A stretch of DNA of 64,000 bases from Mycobacterium sp. E1747 (GTDB lineage Bacteria > Actinomycetota > Actinomycetes > Mycobacteriales > Mycobacteriaceae): the NCBI RefSeq assembly GCF_001667775.1, contig NZ_LZJI01000197.1, forward strand, positions 1 through 64,000, given 5' to 3'. How positions within the stretch are numbered: position 1 is the stretch's first letter; each line of letters starts with the position of its first letter. Below are positions 55,699 to 64,000 of this stretch, piece by piece. The notes beneath the pieces were generated by a model. That model did no database searches. It was not told where the DNA came from and saw only the letters and a list, made by a program, of their open reading frames with translations. The translations under genes were made by a program, and so were the position numbers.

Positions 55699-55730
55699 GA
55701 CCGGCACGCCGATGGCGTGCCGGTCTTTTC
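55699..55730. terminator. hairpin with T-run between fadA3 and the Bax-inhibitor gene
   Basis: GACCGGCACGCC (55699-55710) pairs perfectly with GGCGTGCCGGTC (55714-55725) around a GAT loop, followed by TTTTC. On the + strand this is a classic intrinsic terminator; flanking AAAG/CTTT lets it work in reverse for the convergent gene at 55742. The left arm is preceded by a duplicated AAAGGACCGGCACG unit. Confidence 0.75.
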
Positions 55731-55741
55731 GTTGACGAGAG

Positions 55742-56599
55742 CTAGTCGTTCTGCAGGTAACTGAGCAGGCGCAGGATCTCGATGTACAGCCAGACCAGCG
55801 TCACGGTCAGGCCCAGCGCGATGCCCCAGGCCGCCCTGTCCGGCGCCCCGGCGCGCACCATCTGGTCGGCCGCGTCGAAGTCGATCAGGAAGCTGAACGC
55901 CGCGATCGCGATGCACACCAGCGAGAAGATGATGGCGATCGGTCCGCCGCTGCGCAGGCCCAGGCCGGTGCCGCCGCCGACGTGGAACATTGCGAGCACA
56001 AAATTGCCCAGCATCAGGAACAGCACGCCGAACATCGCGGCGACCAGCATCCGAGTGAACTTGGGCGTCACCCGGATGGCCCCCGTCTTGTAGACGACAA
56101 GCATGCCGAAGAACACCCCGAAGGTGCCCAGGACGGCCTCCCCGATCAGCGCGCCGGCGTTGGCATGCGAGACGGAGAAATTGGCGAAGACGAACGAGAT
56201 GGCGCCCAGGAAGAGCCCCTCGAGCACCGCGTAGCTGAGCACGATGGCCGGGCTGTCCTGCTTGCGGCCGAAGGTGGCGACCAGCACCAGCCCCAGGCCG
56301 CCCAGCGCGCCGATCATGGTCAGCGGCATCGCCAGCGCCAGGTTGGACGCCACCAGGAAGTAGGAGACCACGGCGGACACCGCCAGCACGGCCAGCGTGA
56401 TGCCGGTCTTGGTGACGACGTCATCGATGGTCAGCGGGCGCGACGCCCTGGCTTCCTGGTACGGAGCTTGGTAGGGCGCCGCGTAGGGGTCGGCTCCGTA
56501 GCCATAGCCCTGCATCGGGGGCGCGCCCGTGCCGAACTGCGCGTACCCACCCTGCTGCTTGGGCAGCGAACGAAATACCGGGTTGCTTGTCTCCCGCAC
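55742..56599 (-). CDS. Bax inhibitor-1/YccA family membrane protein (Rv1072-like)
   Basis: A 285-residue protein from the GTG at 56599 (GAGAGGA upstream). A 60-residue cytosolic N terminus rich in Gly, Tyr and Pro precedes seven membrane helices, among them ITLAVLAVSAVVSYFLVASN, LAMPLTMIGALGGLGLVLVA, IAIAAFSFLIDFDAADQMV and IALGLTVTLVWLYIEILRLL. The paired Asp in FDAADQM matches the calcium/proton gate position of the family. Bacterial members are calcium-leak channels or membrane-protease modulators. Diverges from echA9. Confidence 0.9.
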   Translation of the reverse strand: MRETSNPVFRSLPKQQGGYAQFGTGAPPMQGYGYGADPYAAPYQAPYQEARASRPLTIDDVVTKTGITLAVLAVSAVVSYFLVASNLALAMPLTMIGALGGLGLVLVATFGRKQDSPAIVLSYAVLEGLFLGAISFVFANFSVSHANAGALIGEAVLGTFGVFFGMLVVYKTGAIRVTPKFTRMLVAAMFGVLFLMLGNFVLAMFHVGGGTGLGLRSGGPIAIIFSLVCIAIAAFSFLIDFDAADQMVRAGAPDRAAWGIALGLTVTLVWLYIEILRLLSYLQND

Positions 56600-56736
56600 C
56601 GTCGGATCCTCTCTATTGGCTTCGAGCTCCGCGAACACAATCTCAACGAGCAGCGTTCCGTCCGAGTTCCCAGCGGAGCTGGGCATTTTCCGGCGCCTCG
56701 AGCCTTTGCTGCTGGCGTCGGCTTAAAGATAACCCT

Positions 56737-56748
56737 TACCCGCGGGTA
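56737..56748. promoter_or_regulatory. 12-bp perfect palindrome between Bax-inhibitor gene and echA9
   Basis: TACCCGCGGGTA is a perfect dyad in the 212-bp divergent gap, 64 nt before the echA9 GTG. A CACAATCT sequence just downstream (near 56763) could be a -10. The site could bind a TetR-type regulator of fatty-acid genes, but I cannot name it. Confidence 0.45.
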
Positions 56749-56811
56749 TGGCGCCGGTCGTCACAATCTAGATTTTTCGTCGAGGGTGACCCGGCGATAG
56801 GAGGCTAAGGC

Positions 56812-57849
56812 GTGACGGAAGAATTCGACGAGGTTCTCACCCGCATCGACGGCGACGTCGGTCTGATCACGCTCAACCGCCCCAAGGCGATCAACTCGCT
56901 GAATCAGCCGATGGTGGACGCGCTGCGCGTCATCCTCTCCGACTGGGCGGACGACGACGCGGTGCGGGCCGTGGTGCTCTCCGGCGCCGGGGAGCGCGGG
57001 TTGTGCGCCGGCGGCGACGTGGTCTCCATCTACCACAGCGCGCGCAAGGACGGCGTCGAGGCGCGACGGTTCTGGCACGACGAGTATCTCCTCAACGCCC
57101 AGATCGCCGATTTCTGCAAGCCATACGTGGCGCTGATGGACGGCATCGTGATGGGCGGCGGGGTCGGCGTCAGCGCGCACGCAAACATCCGCGTGGTGAC
57201 GGACACGTCCAAGATCGCGATGCCCGAGGTCGGCATCGGCTTCGTTCCCGACGTGGGTGGGGTGTTCCTGCTGTCGCGCGCGCCCGGTGGGCTGGGTTTG
57301 CACGCCGCGCTGACCGGGGCGCCGTTTTCCGGGGCCGACGCCATCGCCATGGGATTCGCCGACCACTACGTGCCGCACCAGGATCTCGAGGCGTTCACCC
57401 GGGCGATCGTCGCCGACGGCGTGCAGAGCGCCCTCGCCAAGCACGCCGTCGAGCCGCCACCAAGCGAGCTTGCAGCACAACGCTTTTGGATCGACGATTG
57501 CTACGCGGGTGACACGGTCGATGACATCGTCGCCGCGCTTCGCGGGCACGCCGCCGGCCCGGCCACCGCGGCGGCCGACCTGATCTCCACCCGCTCGCCG
57601 ATCTCGTTGTCGGTGACGCTGGCGGCCGTCCGGCGCGCCGCCAAATTAGAGACGGTGAAAGACGTTCTGATTCAGGACTACCGGGTGTCGTCGGCGTCGC
57701 TGAGATCGCACGACCTGGTGGAGGGCATCCGGGCGCAGCTGATCGACAAGGATCGCGACCCGAAGTGGTCGCCGGCCACGCTGGACGCGGTGACCGCCGC
57801 CGACGTCGAGGCGTATTTCGCCCCGGTGGATGACGACTTGAGTTTTTAG
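56812..57849 (+). CDS. echA9: enoyl-CoA hydratase/3-hydroxyisobutyryl-CoA hydrolase family protein EchA9
   Basis: A 345-residue crotonase-fold enzyme. AGGAGG 7 nt upstream supports the [15 protein letters not shown] forms the first oxyanion loop, and [18 protein letters not shown] with [15 protein letters not shown] carries the Glu/Asp arrangement typical of 3-hydroxyisobutyryl-CoA hydrolase, as does the long C-terminal helical part. A role in valine catabolism is therefore as likely as beta-oxidation. EchA8 follows 13 nt later, so they are co-transcribed. Confidence 0.9.
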   Translation: MTEEFDEVLTRIDGDVGLITLNRPKAINSLNQPMVDALRVILSDWADDDAVRAVVLSGAGERGLCAGGDVVSIYHSARKDGVEARRFWHDEYLLNAQIADFCKPYVALMDGIVMGGGVGVSAHANIRVVTDTSKIAMPEVGIGFVPDVGGVFLLSRAPGGLGLHAALTGAPFSGADAIAMGFADHYVPHQDLEAFTRAIVADGVQSALAKHAVEPPPSELAAQRFWIDDCYAGDTVDDIVAALRGHAAGPATAAADLISTRSPISLSVTLAAVRRAAKLETVKDVLIQDYRVSSASLRSHDLVEGIRAQLIDKDRDPKWSPATLDAVTAADVEAYFAPVDDDLSF

Positions 57850-57862
57850 AAAGGCGATTTGG

Positions 57863-58654
57863 ATGACAGACCCCACTGCCAACAACTACGAAACCATTTT
57901 GGTCGAACGCGACGGGCGCGTCGGCACCATCACCCTGAACCGGCCCAAGGCGCTCAACGCGCTGAACACTCAGGTGATGACCGAAGTCACCAGCGCTGCA
58001 ACGGAGCTGGACAACGACCCCGGCATCGGGGCGATCATCATCACCGGGTCGGCCAAGGCGTTCGCCGCCGGCGCCGACATCAAGGAGATGGCCGGCCTGA
58101 CGTTCGCCGACGCGTTCGACGCCGACTTCTTCGGCCCCTGGGCAAAACTGGCCGCCGTCCGCACCCCGACCATCGCCGCGGTGGCCGGGCATGCGCTCGG
58201 CGGTGGCTGCGAGCTCGCCATGATGTGCGACGTGTTGATCGCCGCCGACACGGCGAAATTCGGCCAGCCCGAAATCAAACTCGGTGTGCTGCCGGGCATG
58301 GGCGGTTCGCAGCGCCTGACCCGCGCCATCGGCAAGGCCAAGGCCATGGACCTCATCCTGACCGGGCGCACCATCGACGCCGCCGAAGCCGAACGCAGCG
58401 GCCTCGTTTCGCGCGTGGTGCCCGCCGACGACCTGCTCACCGAGGCCAAGGCCGTCGCCACCACCATTTCGCAAATGTCACGCTCGGCGGCCCGGATGGC
58501 CAAGGAGGCCGTCAACCGCGCGTTCGAATCGACCTTGTCCGAAGGACTTCTCTACGAACGTCGGCTCTTCCACTCGACCTTCGCGACCGACGACCAGTCC
58601 GAGGGCATGACGGCGTTCATCGAGAAGCGCGCTCCGAACTTCACGCACCGGTAA
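57863..58654 (+). CDS. echA8: enoyl-CoA hydratase EchA8
   Basis: A 263-residue crotonase that hydrates trans-2-enoyl-CoA in beta-oxidation. The oxyanion motif [11 protein letters not shown] and both catalytic glutamates are present ([11 protein letters not shown] and [15 protein letters not shown]). Full-length and compact, as in the main short/medium-chain hydratase. It sits between echA9 and the hydrolase-type membrane gene, all on one strand with short gaps (13 and 7 nt). Confidence 0.94.
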   Translation: MTDPTANNYETILVERDGRVGTITLNRPKALNALNTQVMTEVTSAATELDNDPGIGAIIITGSAKAFAAGADIKEMAGLTFADAFDADFFGPWAKLAAVRTPTIAAVAGHALGGGCELAMMCDVLIAADTAKFGQPEIKLGVLPGMGGSQRLTRAIGKAKAMDLILTGRTIDAAEAERSGLVSRVVPADDLLTEAKAVATTISQMSRSAARMAKEAVNRAFESTLSEGLLYERRLFHSTFATDDQSEGMTAFIEKRAPNFTHR

Positions 58655-58661
58655 GCCTGCG

Positions 58662-60407
58662 ATGATCGAGCCGGGTTCTGCGACGACGGCGCCGGAAGAC
58701 GAGGCCGAGCCGGCAGCCAAACCGGAATCCGGTCCGGCGACTCGTCAGCCCCGATGGCGGCAAAACCCTTGGTGGGTGCGCCATTACACGTTCACCGGCA
58801 GCGCCGTTGGCCTGATCTTCATCTGGTTCTCCATGACGCCGTCGCTGCTGCCGCGCGGCGCGTTGTTTCAGGGCCTGGTCAGCGGGATCTCCGGAGCCAG
58901 CGGTTACGGGCTAGGCGTATTCGCCGTGTGGCTGGTCCGCTACATGCGCGCCAAGGATCACAGTCCGCCGCCGCCGCGATGGGCGTGGATGGTGCTGATC
59001 CCGATCGGCGCCCTCGGAATGGTGTTGATGGCCATCTGGTTTCACGTCTGGCAAGACAACGTGCGCGACCTGATGGGTGTCTCGCACCTGCAGTGGTACG
59101 ACTACCCGGTGGCCGCGGGCCTGTCGCTCGTGGTGCTATTCACCCTGGTCGAAATCGGGCAGTTCATCCGGTGGCTGGTCCGCTTCCTGGTCGGTCAGGT
59201 CGACCGCATCGCGCCGTTCCGGCTGTCGGCGACCATCGTGGTCGCGCTGCTCGTGGCGCTCACCATCACCCTGCTCAACGGCGTGGTGCTCAAGTTTGCC
59301 ATGCGCACCATGAACAACACCTTCGCGTCGGCGAACAACGAGATGAACCCCGACACCGCGCCGCCCAAGACGCCGCTGCGATCCGGCGGACCCGAATCGC
59401 TGGTGTCGTGGGAATCCCTTGGGCACCAAGGCCGCATCTTCGTCGAAGCGGGGCCGAGAGCCGACCAACTCACCGCCTTCAACGGCGCCCCGGCGACCGA
59501 ACCGATCCGGGCCTACGCCGGGCTGAACTCCGCGGACGGCATCACGGCGACCGCCGAGCTCGCGGCCCGCGAGCTGCAGCGCACCGGCGGGCTGCAACGT
59601 GCCGTCGTCGCGGTCGCGACGACCACCGGCACCGGCTGGATCAACGAGGCCGAAGCCGACGCGCTCGAGTACATGTACAACGGCAACACCGCGATCGTCA
59701 GCATGCAGTACTCCTTCCTGCCGAGCTGGCTGTCCTTCCTGGTGGACAAGGAGAACGCCCGCCACGCCGGGCAGGCGTTGTTCGAGGCCGTCGACCGACT
59801 CATCCGCCAGATGCCCGAAGCGCAACGTCCCAAGCTCGTCGTGTTCGGCGAAAGCCTGGGATCGTTCGGCGGCGAGGCGCCGTTCATGAGCCTCAACAAC
59901 GTCCTCGCCCGCACCGACGGCGCCCTGTTCAGTGGACCGACGTTCCAGAACACCATCTGGACGGACCTGACGTCGACCCGCGACGCCGGTTCCCCGGAGT
60001 GGCTGCCGATCTATGATGCCGGCAAGAACGTCCGATTCGTCGCTCGCCCAAGCAATTTGGGCCGCCCGAACTCGGCGTGGGACCACCCGCGGGTGGTCTA
60101 CCTGCAACACGCCTCGGACCCGATCGCCTGGTGGTCGCCCGACCTGCTGTTCAGCGAACCGGACTGGCTGCGGGAGCGGCGGGGCTACGACGTGCTGTCC
60201 GATACCCGCTGGATCCCGGTGGTGACGTTCCTGCAGGTTACGGCGGACATGGCGGTGGCGGTCGATGTTCCCGAGGGGCATGGGCACCACTACGTCGCCG
60301 ACGCGGCCGACGGCTGGGCCGCCGTGCTGTCACCGCCCGGCTGGTCGCAGGAGAAGACCGACAAGCTGCGGCCGCTGCTCCATTCGGACGCCACCTCCAC
60401 CGGCTAG
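58662..60407 (+). CDS. alpha/beta-hydrolase-type membrane protein (Rv1069c-like)
   Basis: A 581-residue protein. Four or five membrane helices occupy about residues 45-215 (TGSAVGLIFIWFSMTPSLLP, ASGYGLGVFAVWLVRYM, AWMVLIPIGALGMVLMAIWF and LSATIVVALLVALTITLLNG). The extracytoplasmic C-terminal domain has an alpha/beta-hydrolase elbow KLVVFGESLGSFGGEAPF with Ser in GxSxG and a late His in PEGHGHHYVADAADGW. The family (DUF2319-type) is actinobacterial and uncharacterised; lipid ester hydrolysis is a guess. Seven nt downstream of echA8. Confidence 0.87.
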   Translation: MIEPGSATTAPEDEAEPAAKPESGPATRQPRWRQNPWWVRHYTFTGSAVGLIFIWFSMTPSLLPRGALFQGLVSGISGASGYGLGVFAVWLVRYMRAKDHSPPPPRWAWMVLIPIGALGMVLMAIWFHVWQDNVRDLMGVSHLQWYDYPVAAGLSLVVLFTLVEIGQFIRWLVRFLVGQVDRIAPFRLSATIVVALLVALTITLLNGVVLKFAMRTMNNTFASANNEMNPDTAPPKTPLRSGGPESLVSWESLGHQGRIFVEAGPRADQLTAFNGAPATEPIRAYAGLNSADGITATAELAARELQRTGGLQRAVVAVATTTGTGWINEAEADALEYMYNGNTAIVSMQYSFLPSWLSFLVDKENARHAGQALFEAVDRLIRQMPEAQRPKLVVFGESLGSFGGEAPFMSLNNVLARTDGALFSGPTFQNTIWTDLTSTRDAGSPEWLPIYDAGKNVRFVARPSNLGRPNSAWDHPRVVYLQHASDPIAWWSPDLLFSEPDWLRERRGYDVLSDTRWIPVVTFLQVTADMAVAVDVPEGHGHHYVADAADGWAAVLSPPGWSQEKTDKLRPLLHSDATSTG

Positions 60408-60848
60408 CTACAGCCAGCGGCGCCCGGAGTCGGCGAACCGTCCCGGCCCGGCGTCAACCGCGCCGGCCGCGGAAAGCTGGTCCAGCACACCCGAACCCGC
60501 GAGGGCGTGGTACCCGCCGATGACGTCGGTGGCGCGGTGCAGGCCGATGTCGAGCAGCGCGGCGGCCGCGAGGCTCGAGGTGTACCCCTCCGAGCACACG
60601 ATCACCCATTCGACGTCATCGCCGACGGCCTCGGGCAGCTTGGCGTCGCTGGTCGGGTCGCAGCGCCACTCCAAGACGTTGCGTTCGATCACCAGCGCGC
60701 CGGGGATCTCGCCCTCACGGAACCGTTGGGCCTGCGGTCTGATGTCGACGAGCACCGCCCCGCGCCGCAGCGCATCGGGCACTTCGGCGGCGGGAAGACG
60801 ACGGAAGCGGCGCCGGGCGGATCTCAACACGACGTCGATGCGGCTCAT
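60408..60848 (-). CDS. rhodanese-like domain protein (Rv1066-like)
   Basis: A 146-residue single-domain rhodanese from the ATG at 60848. LPAAEVPDALRRGAVLVDIRPQAQRF is the typical N-terminal region, and the active-site loop is WVIVCSEGYTSSLAAAALLD with the persulfide Cys. It overlaps the upstream cysteine-dioxygenase-like gene by 1 nt (TGATG), so both are translated together and probably cooperate in cysteine sulfur handling. Confidence 0.88.
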   Translation of the reverse strand: MSRIDVVLRSARRRFRRLPAAEVPDALRRGAVLVDIRPQAQRFREGEIPGALVIERNVLEWRCDPTSDAKLPEAVGDDVEWVIVCSEGYTSSLAAAALLDIGLHRATDVIGGYHALAGSGVLDQLSAAGAVDAGPGRFADSGRRWL

Positions 60849-61444
60849 CACGGTCCTTCCGGTTGATCGGTCAGCTCGGTGCGTTGGCGGCGCAACCGGT
60901 TTCGGCCGGTGACCTCGTAGTAGGACATCGCGGTCAGCGGCGGTGAATAGGCGTGCACGCTGAGCGAGGGACGCACCGGCGCGCGGTTGGCGCCCGCCAG
61001 GCCCGTGACCGGCACGGCCACCGGCCGGGGCGCCCACACCACGTCGTGCACCCAGCCCAGCGGGAACCCGGCCTGATCGCCGGCGTCCAGCCGACGCTGG
61101 CGCAGTTCGCGGCCGTCCCAACGGAATTCGTTGAGCGAGCCGGACACCACCGTCAGCGCGCCCAGCGATCCACCGTGATCGTGCAGTTCGGTGTGGTGAC
61201 CGGGCACCCAGCTGATCAGCCAGACGTCCAGTTCCTCGTCGCCGTGGATGCGCGTGAACCAGCGCCGCGTCTCGGGTATCCCCCCCGGGGGCAGCAGGTG
61301 GTCGCAACGCCCGCTCAGCACGTCGTCGGCGGCCTGGTCGGTGGCGTGCATGAGGTCGGGCACCCGCAGGCGGGTCGGTCCCGAGGACGGGGACGGGACG
61401 TGGCGGGGGCGCAACGCAGCGGGGGCAGCGAGGGGCACTGACAT
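60848..61444 (-). CDS. cysteine dioxygenase-like cupin protein (Rv1065-like)
   Basis: A 198-residue cupin. The iron-binding His pair lies in WVPGHHTELHDHGGSLGALTVVSG, the Tyr/Arg environment in EFRWDGRELRQRRLDAGDQ and the third His in LGWVHDVVWAPRP. Type I cysteine dioxygenases convert cysteine to cysteine sulfinate; other thiol dioxygenases share this fold. Its coupling to a rhodanese gene supports thiol catabolism. Divergent from lpqV. Confidence 0.86.
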   Translation of the reverse strand: MSVPLAAPAALRPRHVPSPSSGPTRLRVPDLMHATDQAADDVLSGRCDHLLPPGGIPETRRWFTRIHGDEELDVWLISWVPGHHTELHDHGGSLGALTVVSGSLNEFRWDGRELRQRRLDAGDQAGFPLGWVHDVVWAPRPVAVPVTGLAGANRAPVRPSLSVHAYSPPLTAMSYYEVTGRNRLRRQRTELTDQPEGP

Positions 61445-61544
61445 CGGGGAGCTCCAGAGGAAACGGATCGGGCGGGCGGCGGCGTGTTACGGCCGACAAC
61501 ACTCGCAAAATCCGAAGCGCTCCATCACGGCCGCCAGTGTTGCA

Positions 61545-61550
61545 TAGATT
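61545..61550 (+). promoter_or_regulatory. candidate -10 element for lpqV (leaderless)
   Basis: TAGATT fits TANNNT and ends 6 nt before the GTG at 61557. No ribosome-binding sequence precedes the GTG, so a leaderless mRNA is likely. Confidence 0.42.
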
Positions 61551-61556
61551 GTCAGC

Positions 61557-62000
61557 GTGCGCCGGTGCACTCATCGACCCCTGCTGTGCGGCACGCTCGC
61601 CGTGGCGGCCAGTTTGTTCGCGGCCGCGGGATGCTCCGCCGACCACCCGAGCGGCAGGCCCGCGTCCTCGTCGACCCGCCCGGCGGGCATCCCCACCGGC
61701 CCCGCCGGGGCTCCCCCGGGCGCCGTCGGGCGCTCGCCGGCGGGCGTGACGACCAGGATCGACGTGCCCGCGGATTCGACCGAGGAAGAGTATTACCAGG
61801 CCTGTCACGCCGCGAAAGTCTGGATGGATGCCCAGCCCAGGACCGGTCAGTCGCTGTTCGAGCCCTACTTGGCGATGCTCCAAGCCGCGCCGACGGGAAC
61901 ACCGGGGAGCTGGAACGCCCGCTGGGCGGATCTGACGCCGGCGCGGCAGGCGGCCGTGCTCACCGCCGCGCGTGCCGCCGCCAACGACGAATGCGGCTGA
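61557..62000 (+). CDS. lpqV: lipoprotein LpqV
   Basis: A 147-residue lipoprotein. The signal peptide MRRCTHRPLLCGTLAVAASL runs into a lipobox FAAAGC with the acylated Cys at about residue 26, followed by a Ser/Pro/Gly linker and a domain EEEYYQACHAAKVWMDAQPR. A second Cys at the C terminus (NDECG) may pair with the Cys in YQACH. Matches the Rv1064c position. Function unknown; surface attached. Confidence 0.87.
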   Translation: MRRCTHRPLLCGTLAVAASLFAAAGCSADHPSGRPASSSTRPAGIPTGPAGAPPGAVGRSPAGVTTRIDVPADSTEEEYYQACHAAKVWMDAQPRTGQSLFEPYLAMLQAAPTGTPGSWNARWADLTPARQAAVLTAARAAANDECG

Positions 62001-62091
62001 CGCGTCCGGACCCCGGTTCAATTGAATTCACGGGAAGGAAAAACCCCCGACTCCGCGGGTGCGGGCCGGCGGCGCCGCGCAAAATGAAGGG

Positions 62092-63171
62092 ATGCCGGAC
62101 GGACCCGCCACAGCGGTTGGACGCCGATCGTCACCAACCCGGGTGGCGTTGGCGCTAGGCAGCGGCGGGGCCCGCGGGTACGCCCACATCGGGGTGATCG
62201 AGGCGCTGCGCGCCCGGGAGTACGAGATCGCGGGGATCGCGGGCTCGTCGATGGGCGCGCTGGTCGGCGGCCTGGAAGCGGCCGGACGCCGCGACGAGTT
62301 CGCCGACTGGGCGAAGTCCTTGACGCAGCGCACCATTCTGCGGCTGCTGGACTTCTCGATCAGCGCGGCCGGGGTGATGCGCGCGGAGAAGATCCTCGAT
62401 GCGGTGCGCGACATCCTCGGCCCGGTCGCCATCGAGCAGCTGCCCATCCCCTTTACGGCGGTGGCGACCGACCTGGTGGCAGGTAAGTCGGTGTGGTTTC
62501 AGCGCGGCCCGGTCGACACCGCGATCCGCGCCTCCATCGCCATCCCCGGCGTGATCGCCCCCCACGAGGTCAACGGTCGTCTGCTGGCCGACGGCGGCAT
62601 CCTGGACCCGCTGCCGATGGCGCCCCTTTCGGCGGTCAACGCCGACGTGACCATCGCGGTGAGCCTGAGCGGCAGCGAGGCGATCGCCAACCGCGACGCG
62701 GATTCGGGGGTCACGGCCGAGTGGCTGAACCGCATGGTGCGCAGCACCTCGGCGCTGCTCGACACCACGGCCGCCCGCTCGCTGCTCGATCGGCCGACGG
62801 CGCGGGCCGTCCTTGGCAGGTTCGGCGGATCCACCGCCGAGGCGGACAGCTGGCCGGACGATCCCGACGTCGAGCAGAGCGCGACCGAAGACGAGGTGGC
62901 CGCTGAATTGGTCGACGCCGCAGCGGAAGTCCCGAAACTGGGCAGCTTCGAGGTAATGAACCGGACCATCGACATCGCCCAGGCCGCGCTGGCGCGCCAT
63001 ACGCTGGCCGTCTACCCGCCCGACTTGTTGATCGAAGTGCCGCGCTCGATCTGCCGGGGCCTGGATTTTCACCGGGCGGCGGAGGTGATCGCCGTCGGCC
63101 GTGCGCTGGCGGACGAGGCGTTGGACGCCTTCGAGAACGACCGTGCCGCGCCGCCCACGATCGAGGGTTGA
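62092..63171 (+). CDS. patatin-like phospholipase (Rv1063c-like)
   Basis: A 359-residue patatin-fold protein from the ATG at 62092. The oxyanion loop is ALGSGGARGYAHIGVIEAL, the nucleophile is GIAGSSMGALVGG (GxSxG) and the catalytic Asp is in LLADGGILDPLP. The NTE/RssA-type C-terminal half has MVRSTSALLDTTAAR and VYPPDLLIEVPRSICRGLDF. No signal peptide is present, suggesting a cytosolic or membrane-peripheral lipase. It converges on a second patatin-like gene with 21 nt between. Confidence 0.9.
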   Translation: MPDGPATAVGRRSSPTRVALALGSGGARGYAHIGVIEALRAREYEIAGIAGSSMGALVGGLEAAGRRDEFADWAKSLTQRTILRLLDFSISAAGVMRAEKILDAVRDILGPVAIEQLPIPFTAVATDLVAGKSVWFQRGPVDTAIRASIAIPGVIAPHEVNGRLLADGGILDPLPMAPLSAVNADVTIAVSLSGSEAIANRDADSGVTAEWLNRMVRSTSALLDTTAARSLLDRPTARAVLGRFGGSTAEADSWPDDPDVEQSATEDEVAAELVDAAAEVPKLGSFEVMNRTIDIAQAALARHTLAVYPPDLLIEVPRSICRGLDFHRAAEVIAVGRALADEALDAFENDRAAPPTIEG

Positions 63172-63192
63172 AACCCGCTCTGCCGCAACGGT

Positions 63193-64000
63193 TTATACCC
63201 CGAGGAAACGCGCTACGGCCGCGGCCTCGCGGCGGCCCTGCTCGCGTCCGGCCAGCGCCGACGCGACGCGGCAGGCGGGATCCAGCGGATTGGGCCCGAA
63301 GGCCGCCAGCGAGTCGGAGTCGGCGAACACCGCGAACGTCGCACCGGTGAAGGCGGCGATCTCGGCGGCCGGGCCGGCGCCGAACGGCGACGGCCTGTCC
63401 GCGCCCGAGGGCACCAGCACCACCGCCGCGTCGCAATCGGCGGCCACACCGATGTTGACCGAGCCGGCCACCCCACCGTCCATATACCGGCGGCCGGCGA
63501 TGGCAACGGGCGGCCAGGCCCCGGGTACCGCGCAACTGGCCGCCACCGCGTCGACGAGGTCGACACCGGACCGGCGATCGAAAACGGCCAATTCACCTGT
63601 GGCAACGTCGATTGCGGTGATCCGCAGCGCCCGGTCGGGCCAGTCGTGGGATGGCAAACGCTGCGCGATGACCCGCCTGCGTACCGGCGGCGGAACGGTG
63701 TCGGTGGCAAGCGCCACGGCACCGATCCGCCGCATCTGCTGCCGGGTCCGGTCCGACGGGTCGGCGTAAGGCTCCGCCAAGACCCTCAGGAACATTCCGG
63801 TGATCGTTTCGACATCGACGCCGGAGTCGATCTCGGCCGACGCCTCGGCGACCTGCCGGTCGAACAGCTCAGCCAGCGGGGCGCCGCTCCCGATCTGCGC
63901 GGCGACCGTCGAACCCGCGGAGGTGCCCACCAGCACGTCGGAATCCAGTAACAGCCCAGCCGCCGCCGATGACTCATCGGCGATGCCACGCAAAACACCT
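63193..64000 (-). CDS. patatin-like phospholipase, N terminus beyond the window (Rv1062-like)
   Basis: At least 269 residues are visible, and the frame continues past base 64000 (…GVLRGIADES). The nucleophile is LVGTSAGSTVAAQI and the Asp lies in RRYMDGGVAGSVN. The oxyanion GGGGxxG loop should be in the missing 20 or so residues, because AWELGVLRGI-type sequence normally follows it. The catalytic dyad is intact. The pairing with the convergent patatin gene is conserved with M. tuberculosis. Confidence 0.85.
   Translation of the reverse strand, partial: GVLRGIADESSAAAGLLLDSDVLVGTSAGSTVAAQIGSGAPLAELFDRQVAEASAEIDSGVDVETITGMFLRVLAEPYADPSDRTRQQMRRIGAVALATDTVPPPVRRRVIAQRLPSHDWPDRALRITAIDVATGELAVFDRRSGVDLVDAVAASCAVPGAWPPVAIAGRRYMDGGVAGSVNIGVAADCDAAVVLVPSGADRPSPFGAGPAAEIAAFTGATFAVFADSDSLAAFGPNPLDPACRVASALAGREQGRREAAAVARFLGV

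Overview
This is a high-GC actinobacterial chromosome segment. Gene order, protein sequences and start habits (many GTG/TTG starts, GTGA/ATGA overlaps, several candidate leaderless promoters) place it in Mycobacterium, most likely a slow-growing non-tuberculous species. Read left to right it matches, from memory and in reverse, the M. tuberculosis interval from prpD (Rv1130) back to Rv1062. Species cannot be fixed from the window alone. I found no tRNA, rRNA, insertion sequence, CRISPR array, PE/PPE gene or prophage.

Layout. 1-4.3 kb: partial prpD, a flavin amine oxidase, a DoxX-type membrane protein, and a deletion scar in which the start of a PEP/pyruvate dikinase gene (ppdK) abuts the 3' part of its neighbour. 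4.3-12.7 kb: a WS/DGAT-like protein, epoxide hydrolase EphC, a VOC protein, hydrolase BpoB, the gnd2-zwf oxidative pentose phosphate pair, a class III nucleotidyl cyclase that is a remnant in M. tuberculosis, a papain-like-fold protein and a small monooxygenase. 12.7-17.6 kb: an accessory stretch of small genes (exported NlpC/P60-like protein, heptad-repeat coiled-coil protein, two VOC proteins, a Trp/Pro-rich secreted protein, a Ddn-like F420 nitroreductase, an SRPBCC protein, a methyltransferase). 17.7-39.5 kb: conserved housekeeping genes ychF, ispH, xseAB, a 3-beta-hydroxysteroid dehydrogenase, glpX, fum, a polysaccharide deacetylase coupled to a HAMP adenylate cyclase, phoH2 with a candidate upstream phoAT reading frame, desA2, glyA and coaA. 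39.5-41.7 kb: two membrane-protein genes with a repeat-rich control region, where M. tuberculosis carries PE/PE_PGRS and cellulase genes. 41.7-64 kb: short-chain prenyl synthase, hemolysin III family, the mca operon, greA, metB and cbs (transsulfuration), lipU, an SGNH hydrolase, fadA3, a Bax-inhibitor-1 protein, echA9/echA8, rhodanese and cysteine-dioxygenase-like genes, lpqV and two patatin-like genes.

How the genes work together. The main themes are central carbon metabolism (methylcitrate cycle, NADPH supply, fumarase, gluconeogenic FBPase, serine/glycine), lipid and sterol turnover, thiol/sulfur metabolism and cell-envelope maintenance. No clearly new defence or biosynthetic system is evident. 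The strongest unusual signals are (i) the ppdK deletion scar beside prpD, with no adjacent prpR; (ii) two tandemly duplicated 45-bp palindromic intergenic elements, 33 kb apart, whose outer stems differ by a compensatory base-pair change; (iii) a cyclase with an Asn-to-Ala change at a catalytic position; (iv) a phoAT candidate; (v) a greA leader hairpin; and (vi) several operator-like palindromes and helically phased repeats. Ortholog names come from recalled family and M. tuberculosis knowledge, not from a database search.
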